NCBI GenBank assembly: GCA_023390155.1
Contig: JAEWDJ010000294.1
Location: forward strand, 1 to 11,249
Source of the DNA: Actinomycetes bacterium
GTDB lineage: Bacteria; Actinomycetota; Actinomycetes; Actinomycetales; Microbacteriaceae
Reading direction: 5' to 3'
Length of the DNA: 11,249 nt
Shown: positions 1 through 6,152 of the stretch, piece after piece
Layout: each line of letters starts with the position of its first letter
Position numbering within the stretch: the first letter of the stretch is position 1
Made by a program: the position numbers and the translations under genes
The notes under the pieces: model-generated
Told to the model about the DNA's origin: nothing
Seen by the model: the letters and a program-made list of their open reading frames with translations, nothing else
Databases searched by the model: none

Positions 1-1287
1 CTGCTCGGGATGCCACGGCTCCCGCCCGTCCCGCGCGCGGCTCACCGCCGCCGAGATCGCCACCCACGGATCGAGCGGCGCCACGGGCGCGTCGGACCCG
101 AACGCCAGACGCACGCCGTGCCGCAGGAAGTCGGCGAGGGGGAAGGCGCGGTCGGTGCGGCCCGCCCAGAGCCGGTCGGCGACCTCCCGGTCGTCCATCG
201 CGTGCTCGGGCTGCACGCTGGCCGTGACGCCGAGCCGGGCGAAGCGCGGGACGTCCGACGCATCGACCAGCTGGGCGTGCTCGATGCGGCCGCGGGCGCC
301 CACGCGCTCGAACGCGTCGAGGGCGCGGCGGTTCGCCTCGTCGCCGATCGCATGGACGGCGGGCTCGATCCCGTGCCGCACGGCGAAGCGCATGGCGGCC
401 TCCAGCTCGACTTCGTCGAGGTTCGCGACGCCGTGCCCGCCGTCGGGGTACGCGTGCCGGCAGAGCGCGGTGCGGGTGTTGAGCGAGCCGTCCGAGATGA
501 CCTTGAACGGCCCGGCCGCCAGGAGGCCGTCCGTGCCGTCGATGACGCGGCCGGTCCGGAGACCGAGGCCGGCGGCGCGCTCCAGGTCGTCCCGATAGAC
601 GCCGAACTCGACACGGAGGGCGGGCGACCCGGCGGCGAGGCGGCGCGCCCAGGTCTCCAGGTTCCAGCCGTACTCGAGGTCGACGATCCCGACCACGCCG
701 CGGCGGGCGGCGGCGAGTGCGGCATCCCGGGCCCACCGGTCGAGCGTCGCGTCGTCGGCCGCCGTCAGCGCGCTGGTGACCGCGAAGCTCGCATCCTCGC
801 GCAGCACGGCGTCGTCGGTCGCCGGGGTGAACAGGCGGGCGGCGGCACTGTTGACCCATGAGCAGTGCAGGTCTCCGGCGATGAGCACCACGGGCCGCTC
901 CCCTGCCGCCTCGTCGAGGAGGTCGCGGGTCGGGAGGTCGGGCCAGAGGGCATCGTGGAAGCCGAAGCCGACGAAGATGTCGTCGCCGGGCTCGTCGGCG
1001 GCACGCCGGCGCACCAGCTCGGCGGCCTCGGCGGCGGACGCGGCACGCGAGACGTCGAGCCGCCGGGCGGTCTGCGCCCACTGGGTGAAGTGGACGTGCT
1101 GGTCCCAGAGGCCCGGCACGACCCAGCGGCCCGCGAGGTCCACGTGCTCTGTGCGCGGGCTCCCCTCCGGGCCGTCGTCGGTCAGGCGCCCGGCCAGGTC
1201 GACGGCGTCGATGCGGCCGTCCACGACGCGGATGTCGACCAGGCCCTCGGCGCCGGGAAGGCGCGCACCGGTGAGCAGCAGGCTCAT
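1..1287 (-). CDS. YtcJ-like metal-dependent amidohydrolase (3' end cut by window edge)
   Basis: This encodes an amidohydrolase-superfamily enzyme of the amidohydrolase_3 / YtcJ type, a cytoplasmic metal-dependent hydrolase of C-N bonds whose substrate cannot be told from sequence. 429 residues are visible, and a C-terminal segment lies beyond position 1. Seen in the translation: the N-terminal metal-binding His-Val-His at residues 64-66 (in WDQHVHF), a conserved KVISDGS with Lys262, HAIGDE with His312, RIEHAQ with His337, a SVQPEH motif, and GSDAP with Asp399, the usual catalytic metal-ligand Asp. The last visible residues (REPWHPEQ) match the family's conserved C-terminal region, so the reading frame is intact up to the edge. 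The ATG at 1287 overlaps the stop of the preceding gene by 4 bases (ATGA) and has no Shine-Dalgarno of its own, which suggests translational coupling. It is the last visible gene of the minus-strand operon. The family is confident; the substrate is unknown. Confidence 0.9.
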   Translation of the reverse strand, partial: MSLLLTGARLPGAEGLVDIRVVDGRIDAVDLAGRLTDDGPEGSPRTEHVDLAGRWVVPGLWDQHVHFTQWAQTARRLDVSRAASAAEAAELVRRRAADEPGDDIFVGFGFHDALWPDLPTRDLLDEAAGERPVVLIAGDLHCSWVNSAAARLFTPATDDAVLREDASFAVTSALTAADDATLDRWARDAALAAARRGVVGIVDLEYGWNLETWARRLAAGSPALRVEFGVYRDDLERAAGLGLRTGRVIDGTDGLLAAGPFKVISDGSLNTRTALCRHAYPDGGHGVANLDEVELEAAMRFAVRHGIEPAVHAIGDEANRRALDAFERVGARGRIEHAQLVDASDVPRFARLGVTASVQPEHAMDDREVADRLWAGRTDRAFPLADFLRHGVRLAFGSDAPVAPLDPWVAISAAVSRARDGREPWHPEQ

Positions 1288-1922
1288 CGGGCCGCGCGAC
1301 GGCGGTCGTGCACGATCCGCATCTCGCGCAGCAGGCCCTCGCTCGCGTAGGGTCCGTCGCCGGCGAGCTCGAGCAGGATGCGGTCGACGATCTCGTCCGG
1401 CCGGTTCTGGCTCATCTTCTGCTTGGCGGTGATCCGCGTCGGGGTCAGCCGCAGGCCGACCGTGCCGGAGGAGATGCGCCGGGCGTAGGCCGCGTCCGCC
1501 TCGGTCCCCGCCATCCGGCGCGGTTCGGGCAGCTCGCGCTCGAAGTGGTCGACCAGGCGCGCGAGAACCTCGAGGTTCTCCTCATCGCTCAGGATCTCGG
1601 GGAGGCCGGAGAAGTGCGCGGCGATGAAGTTCCAGGTGGGGACGGCCGGCGCGTCGCCGTACCAGCCCGACGAGATGTAGCCGTGCGGGCCCTGCACGAC
1701 GACCATCAGCTCGCCCTGCCCGAGCTGGTGCAGCTGCTCGTCCGGGCGGCCGACATGGCTCAGGAGGCTGATCTCCTCCCGCGACCCGTCGAGGATCACG
1801 GGATAGTGGGAGGCCACGAGCCCCGCGTCCGTGTGGCTGACGAAGGTCGCCCAGGGGTTCTCGCGGACGAGGCGCTTGAGCTCCGCGGCGTCCGTCAGGG
1901 TGAAACTCGGGTTCTGGCGCAT
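1284..1922 (-). CDS. PaiB-like FMN-binding protein (FMN-binding negative transcriptional regulator family)
   Basis: This 212-residue protein belongs to the PaiB family (FMN-binding split-barrel fold), close to the usual length of about 205-215 residues. Family signatures seen: an N-terminal MRQNPSF, ATFVSH near 25-30, ASHYPVIL near 37-44, GPHGYISSGWYGD at 78-90, VPTWNF at 94-99, and a C-terminal Lys-rich KMSQNR at 169-174 that matches the family's conserved 'K-SQNR' box. Bacillus subtilis PaiB was described as a negative regulator of sporulation and degradative-enzyme genes, but the fold is that of flavin-dependent oxidoreductases. 'Transcriptional regulator' is therefore an inherited name, and no DNA-binding domain is visible. 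The ATG at 1922 is set by a strong AGGAGG (1927-1932) that overlaps the nei stop codon. The gap to nei is 8 bases, and the downstream amidohydrolase overlaps by 4 bases. The family call is firm; the role is unknown. Confidence 0.9.
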   Translation of the reverse strand: MRQNPSFTLTDAAELKRLVRENPWATFVSHTDAGLVASHYPVILDGSREEISLLSHVGRPDEQLHQLGQGELMVVVQGPHGYISSGWYGDAPAVPTWNFIAAHFSGLPEILSDEENLEVLARLVDHFERELPEPRRMAGTEADAAYARRISSGTVGLRLTPTRITAKQKMSQNRPDEIVDRILLELAGDGPYASEGLLREMRIVHDRRRAAR

Positions 1923-1926
1923 GCCG

Positions 1927-1932
1927 CCTCCT
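1927..1932 (-). promoter_or_regulatory. Strong ribosome binding site of the PaiB-like gene
   Basis: On the minus strand AGGAGG lies 4 bases before the ATG at 1922 and overlaps the TAG stop of nei (1931-1933). It is one of the few near-consensus Shine-Dalgarno sites in the window. Translation termination on nei would place ribosomes directly on it. Confidence 0.75.
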
Positions 1933-2923
1933 AGGCCTGGTCCTTCGGGCACCAGTACAGCTTGCGGCCGCCCAGCTCCTCCATGACGATGTTCGTCCCG
2001 CAGACGCGGCAGGGCAGACCCTCCCGCTTGTACACCCAGTGCCGGTCGTCGCGACTGGCCATCGCCTTGCGGTACGCGTCGTCGTCGAGATCGTCCATGG
2101 TCATCATCTGCCCGGTCGCGACGCCGATGTGCAGCAGCTTCACCCAGTCGCGCCAGAGCTCGCGCACGGTGTCCTCGGGCACGAGCTTGCCCGGGGTGTG
2201 CGGGTTCTGGCGGGCGCGGAAGAGGAGCTCGGCGCGGTAGACGTTGCCGATGCCGCTGACCACGCTCTGGTCCATGAGCAGCAGGGCGATGGCGGTCGGC
2301 TTGCGCCGCACGGTCGAGACGAAGCGCTCCTCGGCGTCGGGACCGTCGTCGAGCATCGGGTCGGGGCCGAGCTTCGCGATCACGGCGTCGACCTCGGCGG
2401 GGTCGAGGACCTCGCACGCGGTCGGGCCGCGCAGGTCGGCGACCGCGGTGTCGGTGAGCAGGCGCACCCGCACCTGCCCGACGGGCTCGGGCGGGAAGGT
2501 CGTGATCTCGGCCTCCAGCTTCTCCGACTCGGCCATGCGCAGCCGGGTGCGCCGGGGCGCGCCGATGGAGTGGAGGGAGTTCTCGCCCGCGTCGTCGAAC
2601 ACGCGGTCGGCCGCGACGTCGGTGCCGCGCTGGTTCGTCTGCCCCATGCGGCCGTTAGCCGAGGCGATCGTCGGATCGACGCTGATCTCGCCCGCGAAGT
2701 CCCAGGCGCCGTAGATGCCCAGGTGGATGCGCAGCCAGAGCCCGTTGTCGAACTCCAGGAACATCTGCTTGCCGACCGCCTTCGCCGCGGTCATCACCCG
2801 GCCGTCGATGCGCGCAGCGCCGTCGGCGAACCGGCCCTGCGGCGACGACACGGCGACGCGGTGGCCGACGAAATTGGTCGCGAACTGCCGCGCGATGCGA
2901 TGGACGGAGTGACCCTCGGGCAT
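1931..2923 (-). CDS. nei: Fpg/Nei-family DNA glycosylase/AP lyase, Nei1 type
   Basis: A base-excision repair enzyme that removes oxidised bases from DNA and cleaves the abasic site by beta/delta elimination. The 330-residue product starts with MPEGHSVHR, which supplies the catalytic Pro-Glu after Met removal. It continues with SSPQGRFADGA, resembling mycobacterial Nei1, and a GKQMF block with conserved Lys52. The helix-two-turn-helix is at about 224-245 (GIGNVYRAELLFRARQNPH, Asn227). The C-terminal zinc finger is incomplete: Cys305, Cys308 and Cys325 are present, but the fourth position reads Asp328 (WCPKDQA then stop) where the family has Cys. The protein is also longer than the usual 260-290 residues, through an insertion at about residues 80-143 between HLGIYGAWDF and PVGQVRVRL. 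The ATG at 2923 shares one base with the rpiB stop (TGATG). An upstream in-frame extension through rpiB was rejected, because MPEG must be N-terminal for catalysis. Confidence 0.93.
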   Translation of the reverse strand: MPEGHSVHRIARQFATNFVGHRVAVSSPQGRFADGAARIDGRVMTAAKAVGKQMFLEFDNGLWLRIHLGIYGAWDFAGEISVDPTIASANGRMGQTNQRGTDVAADRVFDDAGENSLHSIGAPRRTRLRMAESEKLEAEITTFPPEPVGQVRVRLLTDTAVADLRGPTACEVLDPAEVDAVIAKLGPDPMLDDGPDAEERFVSTVRRKPTAIALLLMDQSVVSGIGNVYRAELLFRARQNPHTPGKLVPEDTVRELWRDWVKLLHIGVATGQMMTMDDLDDDAYRKAMASRDDRHWVYKREGLPCRVCGTNIVMEELGGRKLYWCPKDQA

Positions 2924-3411
2924 CAGCGGTCCACGTTCTTGCCCGCGATGTCGCCGGTGGCCTCGTACTCGGCGAGTTGGGCGATGCGGCGCACGTGGCG
3001 CTCCTCGAACGAGAACGGCTCGGCGATGAAGAGGTCGATGAAGCGCGTGGCCTCCTCGACGGTGTGCTGGCGGGCGCCGATCGAGATGACGTTGGCGTCG
3101 TTGTGCTGGCGCGCGAGCTGCGCGGTGCTGTCGTTCCAAACGAGCGCGGCGCGCACCCCGAGGACCTTGTTGGCCGCGATCTGCTCGCCGTTGCCCGAGC
3201 CGCCGAAGACGACGCCCAGCGCCTCGACGCCCGCCTGCTGGTCGCGCACGACCGCCTTCGCCGCGTTGATGCAGAACGCCGGGTAGTCGTCGATCGGGTC
3301 GTACTCCGCAGGCCCGTGGTCCACGACCTCGTGACCCGCCGCGGACAGGTGCTCCTGGAGGTGCGTGCTGAAGTCGAGGCCGGCGTGGTCGGTGGCGATG
3401 TGGATGCGCAT
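2923..3411 (-). CDS. rpiB: Ribose-5-phosphate isomerase B
   Basis: Interconverts ribose 5-phosphate and ribulose 5-phosphate in the cytoplasmic non-oxidative pentose phosphate pathway. The 162-residue product has the same length as M. tuberculosis RpiB and is of the mycobacterial subtype. Seen: TDHAG with Asp8-His9, the phosphate/active-site loop FGGSGNGEQIAANK with Glu76, RQHNDAN with His103-Asn104, and EERHVRR near 136-142. In the mycobacterial clade a Glu in this loop is the catalytic base, replacing the Cys used by E. coli RpiB; Glu76 fits that role (inferred from the family). The start is well fixed, because an in-frame TAG lies only four codons upstream of the ATG at 3411. No Shine-Dalgarno is present, but TAGACT sits 6 bases before the ATG, which points to a leaderless message. 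It is the first gene of the rpiB-nei-paiB-amidohydrolase operon, and its stop overlaps the nei start. Confidence 0.95.
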   Translation of the reverse strand: MRIHIATDHAGLDFSTHLQEHLSAAGHEVVDHGPAEYDPIDDYPAFCINAAKAVVRDQQAGVEALGVVFGGSGNGEQIAANKVLGVRAALVWNDSTAQLARQHNDANVISIGARQHTVEEATRFIDLFIAEPFSFEERHVRRIAQLAEYEATGDIAGKNVDR

Positions 3412-3417
3412 GCAGCA

Positions 3418-3423
3418 AGTCTA
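3418..3423 (-). promoter_or_regulatory. Predicted -10 element of the rpiB operon (leaderless start)
   Basis: Read on the minus strand, TAGACT fits the actinobacterial TANNNT -10 consensus and is followed by six bases (TGCTGC) and the rpiB ATG. Transcription would begin at or next to the A of the start codon. No recognisable -35 is present at 16-18 bases upstream (that region is CG-rich), which is common for actinobacterial promoters. This is inferred from sequence only. Confidence 0.55.
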
Positions 3424-3442
3424 GGGAAGCCCGCCGACGCGC

Positions 3443-3452
3443 CGCGCGCGCG
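3443..3452. other. Alternating CG tract inside the divergent rpiB/pepN promoter region
   Basis: Ten bases of uninterrupted alternating CG lie between the two predicted -10 boxes. Alternating CG can adopt Z-DNA under negative supercoiling, but the tract is short and may simply reflect the high GC content. Confidence 0.3.
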
Positions 3453-3458
3453 GGTCAC

Positions 3459-3464
3459 TAAGGT
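3459..3464 (+). promoter_or_regulatory. Predicted -10 element of pepN
   Basis: TAAGGT matches TANNNT. It is followed after seven bases by a GTG (3472) that is in frame with pepN. Transcription from here would either give a leaderless message beginning at that GTG, or a 5' leader of about 42 bases ending at the better-supported TTG start at 3514. It lies 35 bases from the oppositely oriented rpiB -10, so the two promoters are back to back. Confidence 0.45.
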
Positions 3465-3501
3465 GGATCGGGTGGACACGATCCACGCGAATCTCGTCTT
3501 C

Positions 3502-3507
3502 AAGGAG
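3502..3507 (+). promoter_or_regulatory. Ribosome binding site that decides the pepN TTG start
   Basis: AAGGAG lies six bases before TTG 3514, an ideal spacing. It supports the TTG over the upstream in-frame GTG at 3472. The residues that follow the TTG (PGENLTR) match the usual N-terminus of actinobacterial PepN proteins. Confidence 0.75.
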
Positions 3508-3513
3508 TCACCG

Positions 3514-6060
3514 TTGCCCGGAGAAAACCTCACCCGCATCGAAGCACAGGAGCGCGCGTCGCTCGTCCGCACCCACGCCTACGAGGTCGCGCTCGACCTG
3601 ACGACCGGCCCGGAGACCTTCCGCAGCACGACGACCGTGCGCTTCTCCGCGACCGAGGGCGCGTCGACCTTCATCGACGCGATCACCCGCACGGTGCACT
3701 CGGTCGTCCTCAACGACGTCGAGCTCGACCCGGCGGAGGTCGCCGACGGCGTGCGCATCCGCCTCGACGGCCTGCAGGCCGAGAACGTGCTGACCGTCGA
3801 CGCCGACGCGATCTACACGAACACGGGTGAGGGCCTCCACCGCTTCGTCGACCCGGTCGACGGCGAGGTGTACCTCTACAGCCAGTTCGAGGTGCCGGAC
3901 TCGCGCCGCATGTTCGCCGTCTTCGAGCAGCCGGATCTGAAGGCGACGTTCGCCTTCACCGTCACGGCGCCCGAGCACTGGGCCGTGGTGAGCAACTCCC
4001 CCACGCCCGAGCCGGTCGCGGCCGGCGACGGGAAGAAGACCTGGACGTTCGCGCCCACCTCGGTCATCTCCTCCTACATCACCGCCCTCATCGCCGGGCC
4101 GTACGAGTCGGTCCACAGCGAGCTGACCAGCCGCGACGGACGCGTCATCCCGCTGGGCGTGTACGCCCGGAAGAGCCTCGCCGGCTTCCTCGACGCCGAC
4201 TACATCTTCGAGAAGACCCGCGAGGGCTTCGCCTTCTACGAGGAGCGGTTCGACTACCCGTACCCCTTCGAGAAGTACGACCAGCTCTTCGTGCCGGAGT
4301 TCAACGCCGGCGCGATGGAGAACGCCGGTGCGGTGACCTTCACCGAGACCTACGTCTTCCGCTCCAAGGTCACGGACGCGATCAAGGAGCGCCGGGTCGT
4401 CACCATCCTGCACGAGCTCGCCCACATGTGGTTCGGCGACCTCGTGACCATGAAGTGGTGGAACGACCTGTGGCTGAACGAGTCGTTCGCCGAGTACGCC
4501 TCCACCCTCGCCACCGCCGAGGCCACCGAGTGGCACGAGGCGTGGACGACCTTCGCCGCGATGGAGAAGAGCTGGGCCTACAAGCAGGACCAGCTGCCCT
4601 CCACCCACCCGATCGTCGCCACGATCAACGACCTGGAGGACGTGCAGGTCAATTTCGACGGCATCACCTACGCGAAGGGCGCCTCGGTGCTCAAGCAGCT
4701 GGTGGCGTGGGTCGGCCAGGACGACTTCCTCGCCGGGGTCGCCCAGTACTTCAAGAAGCACGCCCACGGCAACACAGAGCTGAAGGACCTGCTGGTCGAG
4801 CTGGAGGCCACCAGCGGCCGCGACCTCACCGACTGGGCGGCCAAGTGGCTCGAGACGGCGGGCGTGAACACCCTCCGCCCGGAGATCGAGGTCGACGCGG
4901 ACGGCGTCATCACCTCCTTCGCGGTGCTGCAGACCGCCGCCGCCGACTACCCGACGATCCGCCCGCACCGCCTCGCCATCGGCTTCTACGAGCTGCGGGA
5001 CGGCGCCCTTGTGCGCGACCACCGCGTCGAGCTCGACGTGGACGGCGAGCGGACCGAGGTGCCCGAGCTCGTCGGCCGCGCCCGGCCGGCGCTCGTGCTG
5101 CTCAACGACGACGACCTCGCCTACGCGAAGATCCGCCTCGACGAGGCATCGCTGGCCGTCGCCATCGAGCACCTCGCCGAGATCGAGAGCCCGCTCGCGC
5201 GCTCGCTCGTCTGGGGCGCCGCGTGGGACGCCACGCGCGACGCGGAGACCACCGCGAGCGACTACGTGCGCCTGGTGCTCGGCAACATCGCCGCCGAGAC
5301 CGAGTCCACGACGATCCGCACGACCCTGAGCCAGCTCGGCCTCGCGGCCGGCAGCTACGTCGCGCCGGAGCGCCAGCGCGAGACCGTGCAGGCCGTGGCC
5401 ACCGCGCTGTGGGAGCTGGCCAAGCAGGCCGAGGCCGGCAGCGACGCGCAGTTCCAGTTCGTCAAGTTCTTCGCGGCCTACGCGTCGACCGACGAGCAGC
5501 TCGCCGAGATCGCCGCGCTCCGCGACGGCTCGCAGTCGCTCGAGGGCCTGACCGTCGACACCGACCTCGGCTGGGAGCTGCTGATCGCCCTGGTCGCCGG
5601 CGGCAAGGCGGGCACCGGGGAGATCGACGCGGCCTTGGCGGAGGACAACACCGCGAACGGCGCCCAGTTCGCCGCGCAGGCGCGCGCGAGCATCCCGACG
5701 GCCGAGGGCAAGCAGGCGGCGTGGGACTCGGTGTTCCGCTCCGACGACCTGCCGAACGCCATCGTGCGCTACACCGGCCTGGGCTTCCAGCGCGCGGCGG
5801 ACACGAGCGTCCTCGCCGCGTTCGTGGAGCCGTACTTCGCGGCCCTCCAGGAGGTGTGGGCTTCCCGCTCCTACAAGATCGCGGAGTACCTGGTCGCCGG
5901 CATGTATCCGGCGCCACTGGCCGACGCCGCGCTCCGCGACGCGACGCGCGCGTGGCTCGACGCCAACCCGGAGCCGGCCGCACTGCGCCGCCTCGTGGTC
6001 GAGAGCCTCGCCGGCGTGGAGCGCGCGCTCGCGGCCCAGGAGCGCGACGCCCGCGGCTGA
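3514..6060 (+). CDS. pepN: Aminopeptidase N (M1 family zinc metallopeptidase)
   Basis: A cytoplasmic zinc aminopeptidase that removes N-terminal amino acids from peptides; no signal peptide is seen. The 848-residue product is close to the roughly 860 of mycobacterial and streptomycete PepN. In order: an N-terminal beta domain, the exopeptidase GAMEN motif at 266-270 (in FNAGAMENAGAV), the zinc site HELAH at 300-304 with the third ligand Glu323 in NESFAEY (an exact HEXXH-X18-E spacing), the catalytic Tyr386 in ITYAKGA, and a helical ERAP1_C-like domain over roughly 520-840. All catalytic residues are intact. The start is taken as TTG 3514 because of AAGGAG at ideal spacing and the N-terminal PGENLTR match; a GTG at 3472 would add 14 residues. 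It is transcribed alone, divergently from rpiB. An inverted repeat begins 17 bases after the stop. Confidence 0.95.
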   Translation: MPGENLTRIEAQERASLVRTHAYEVALDLTTGPETFRSTTTVRFSATEGASTFIDAITRTVHSVVLNDVELDPAEVADGVRIRLDGLQAENVLTVDADAIYTNTGEGLHRFVDPVDGEVYLYSQFEVPDSRRMFAVFEQPDLKATFAFTVTAPEHWAVVSNSPTPEPVAAGDGKKTWTFAPTSVISSYITALIAGPYESVHSELTSRDGRVIPLGVYARKSLAGFLDADYIFEKTREGFAFYEERFDYPYPFEKYDQLFVPEFNAGAMENAGAVTFTETYVFRSKVTDAIKERRVVTILHELAHMWFGDLVTMKWWNDLWLNESFAEYASTLATAEATEWHEAWTTFAAMEKSWAYKQDQLPSTHPIVATINDLEDVQVNFDGITYAKGASVLKQLVAWVGQDDFLAGVAQYFKKHAHGNTELKDLLVELEATSGRDLTDWAAKWLETAGVNTLRPEIEVDADGVITSFAVLQTAAADYPTIRPHRLAIGFYELRDGALVRDHRVELDVDGERTEVPELVGRARPALVLLNDDDLAYAKIRLDEASLAVAIEHLAEIESPLARSLVWGAAWDATRDAETTASDYVRLVLGNIAAETESTTIRTTLSQLGLAAGSYVAPERQRETVQAVATALWELAKQAEAGSDAQFQFVKFFAAYASTDEQLAEIAALRDGSQSLEGLTVDTDLGWELLIALVAGGKAGTGEIDAALAEDNTANGAQFAAQARASIPTAEGKQAAWDSVFRSDDLPNAIVRYTGLGFQRAADTSVLAAFVEPYFAALQEVWASRSYKIAEYLVAGMYPAPLADAALRDATRAWLDANPEPAALRRLVVESLAGVERALAAQERDARG

Positions 6061-6076
6061 CGCGCTGCTTTCGCAC

Positions 6077-6137
6077 GGAGGGACCCTCGTCCGACCCGGC
6101 CTGGTACCACGGGCCGATGACGGACGGGGGTCCCTCC
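6077..6137. terminator. Long imperfect inverted repeat: probable pepN terminator, possible operator of the ABC operon
   Basis: Arms GGAGGGACCCTCGTCCG (6077-6093) and CGGACGGGGGTCCCTCC (6121-6137) are complementary at 16 of 17 positions. The only mismatch (T6087/G6127) would be a G-U pair in RNA. The 27-base interval contains a further near-symmetrical element, CGGCC, TGGTACCA, GGCCG (6097-6116). It starts 17 bases after the pepN stop, as a terminator would. There is no U-tract after the right arm. The right arm ends 3 bases before the predicted -10 of the next operon, so binding of a protein here could also control that promoter. Which role is correct cannot be decided from sequence. Confidence 0.6.
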
Positions 6138-6140
6138 CTC

Positions 6141-6146
6141 TACGTT
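6141..6146 (+). promoter_or_regulatory. Predicted -10 element of the ABC/two-component operon (leaderless start)
   Basis: TACGTT matches TANNNT and is followed by six bases (GGAGAC) and the ATG at 6153, so transcription is expected to start at or very near the ATG. The GGAG in the spacer is only two bases from the ATG, too close to act as a normal ribosome binding site. The expected -35 region falls inside the right half of the inverted repeat. Confidence 0.55.
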
Positions 6147-6152
6147 GGAGAC

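Noticed and set aside
2924..3418. N-terminal extension of nei across rpiB in another frame
   Set aside because: Fpg/Nei catalysis needs the Pro-Glu directly after the initiator Met (MPEG at 2923), and the extension is a frame shadow of rpiB.
3508..5172. 554-codon open frame on the minus strand opposite pepN
   Set aside because: It lies fully antisense to a clear aminopeptidase with all catalytic motifs. Its translation is Val/Gly/Arg/Leu-rich with no family resemblance. Long antisense frames are expected in high-GC DNA, where stop codons are rare.
4428..6152. Upstream extension of the ABC ATPase frame by 575 codons through pepN
   Set aside because: This part is Arg/Gly/Pro-rich and out of frame with pepN. 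The real ATPase starts at ATG 6153 with a typical N-terminus and a promoter just before it.
6117..6152. Earlier in-frame ATG for the ABC ATPase (12 extra residues)
   Set aside because: It has no ribosome binding site, lies inside the inverted repeat, and gives an N-terminus unlike the family; the predicted -10 at 6141-6146 would fall after it.
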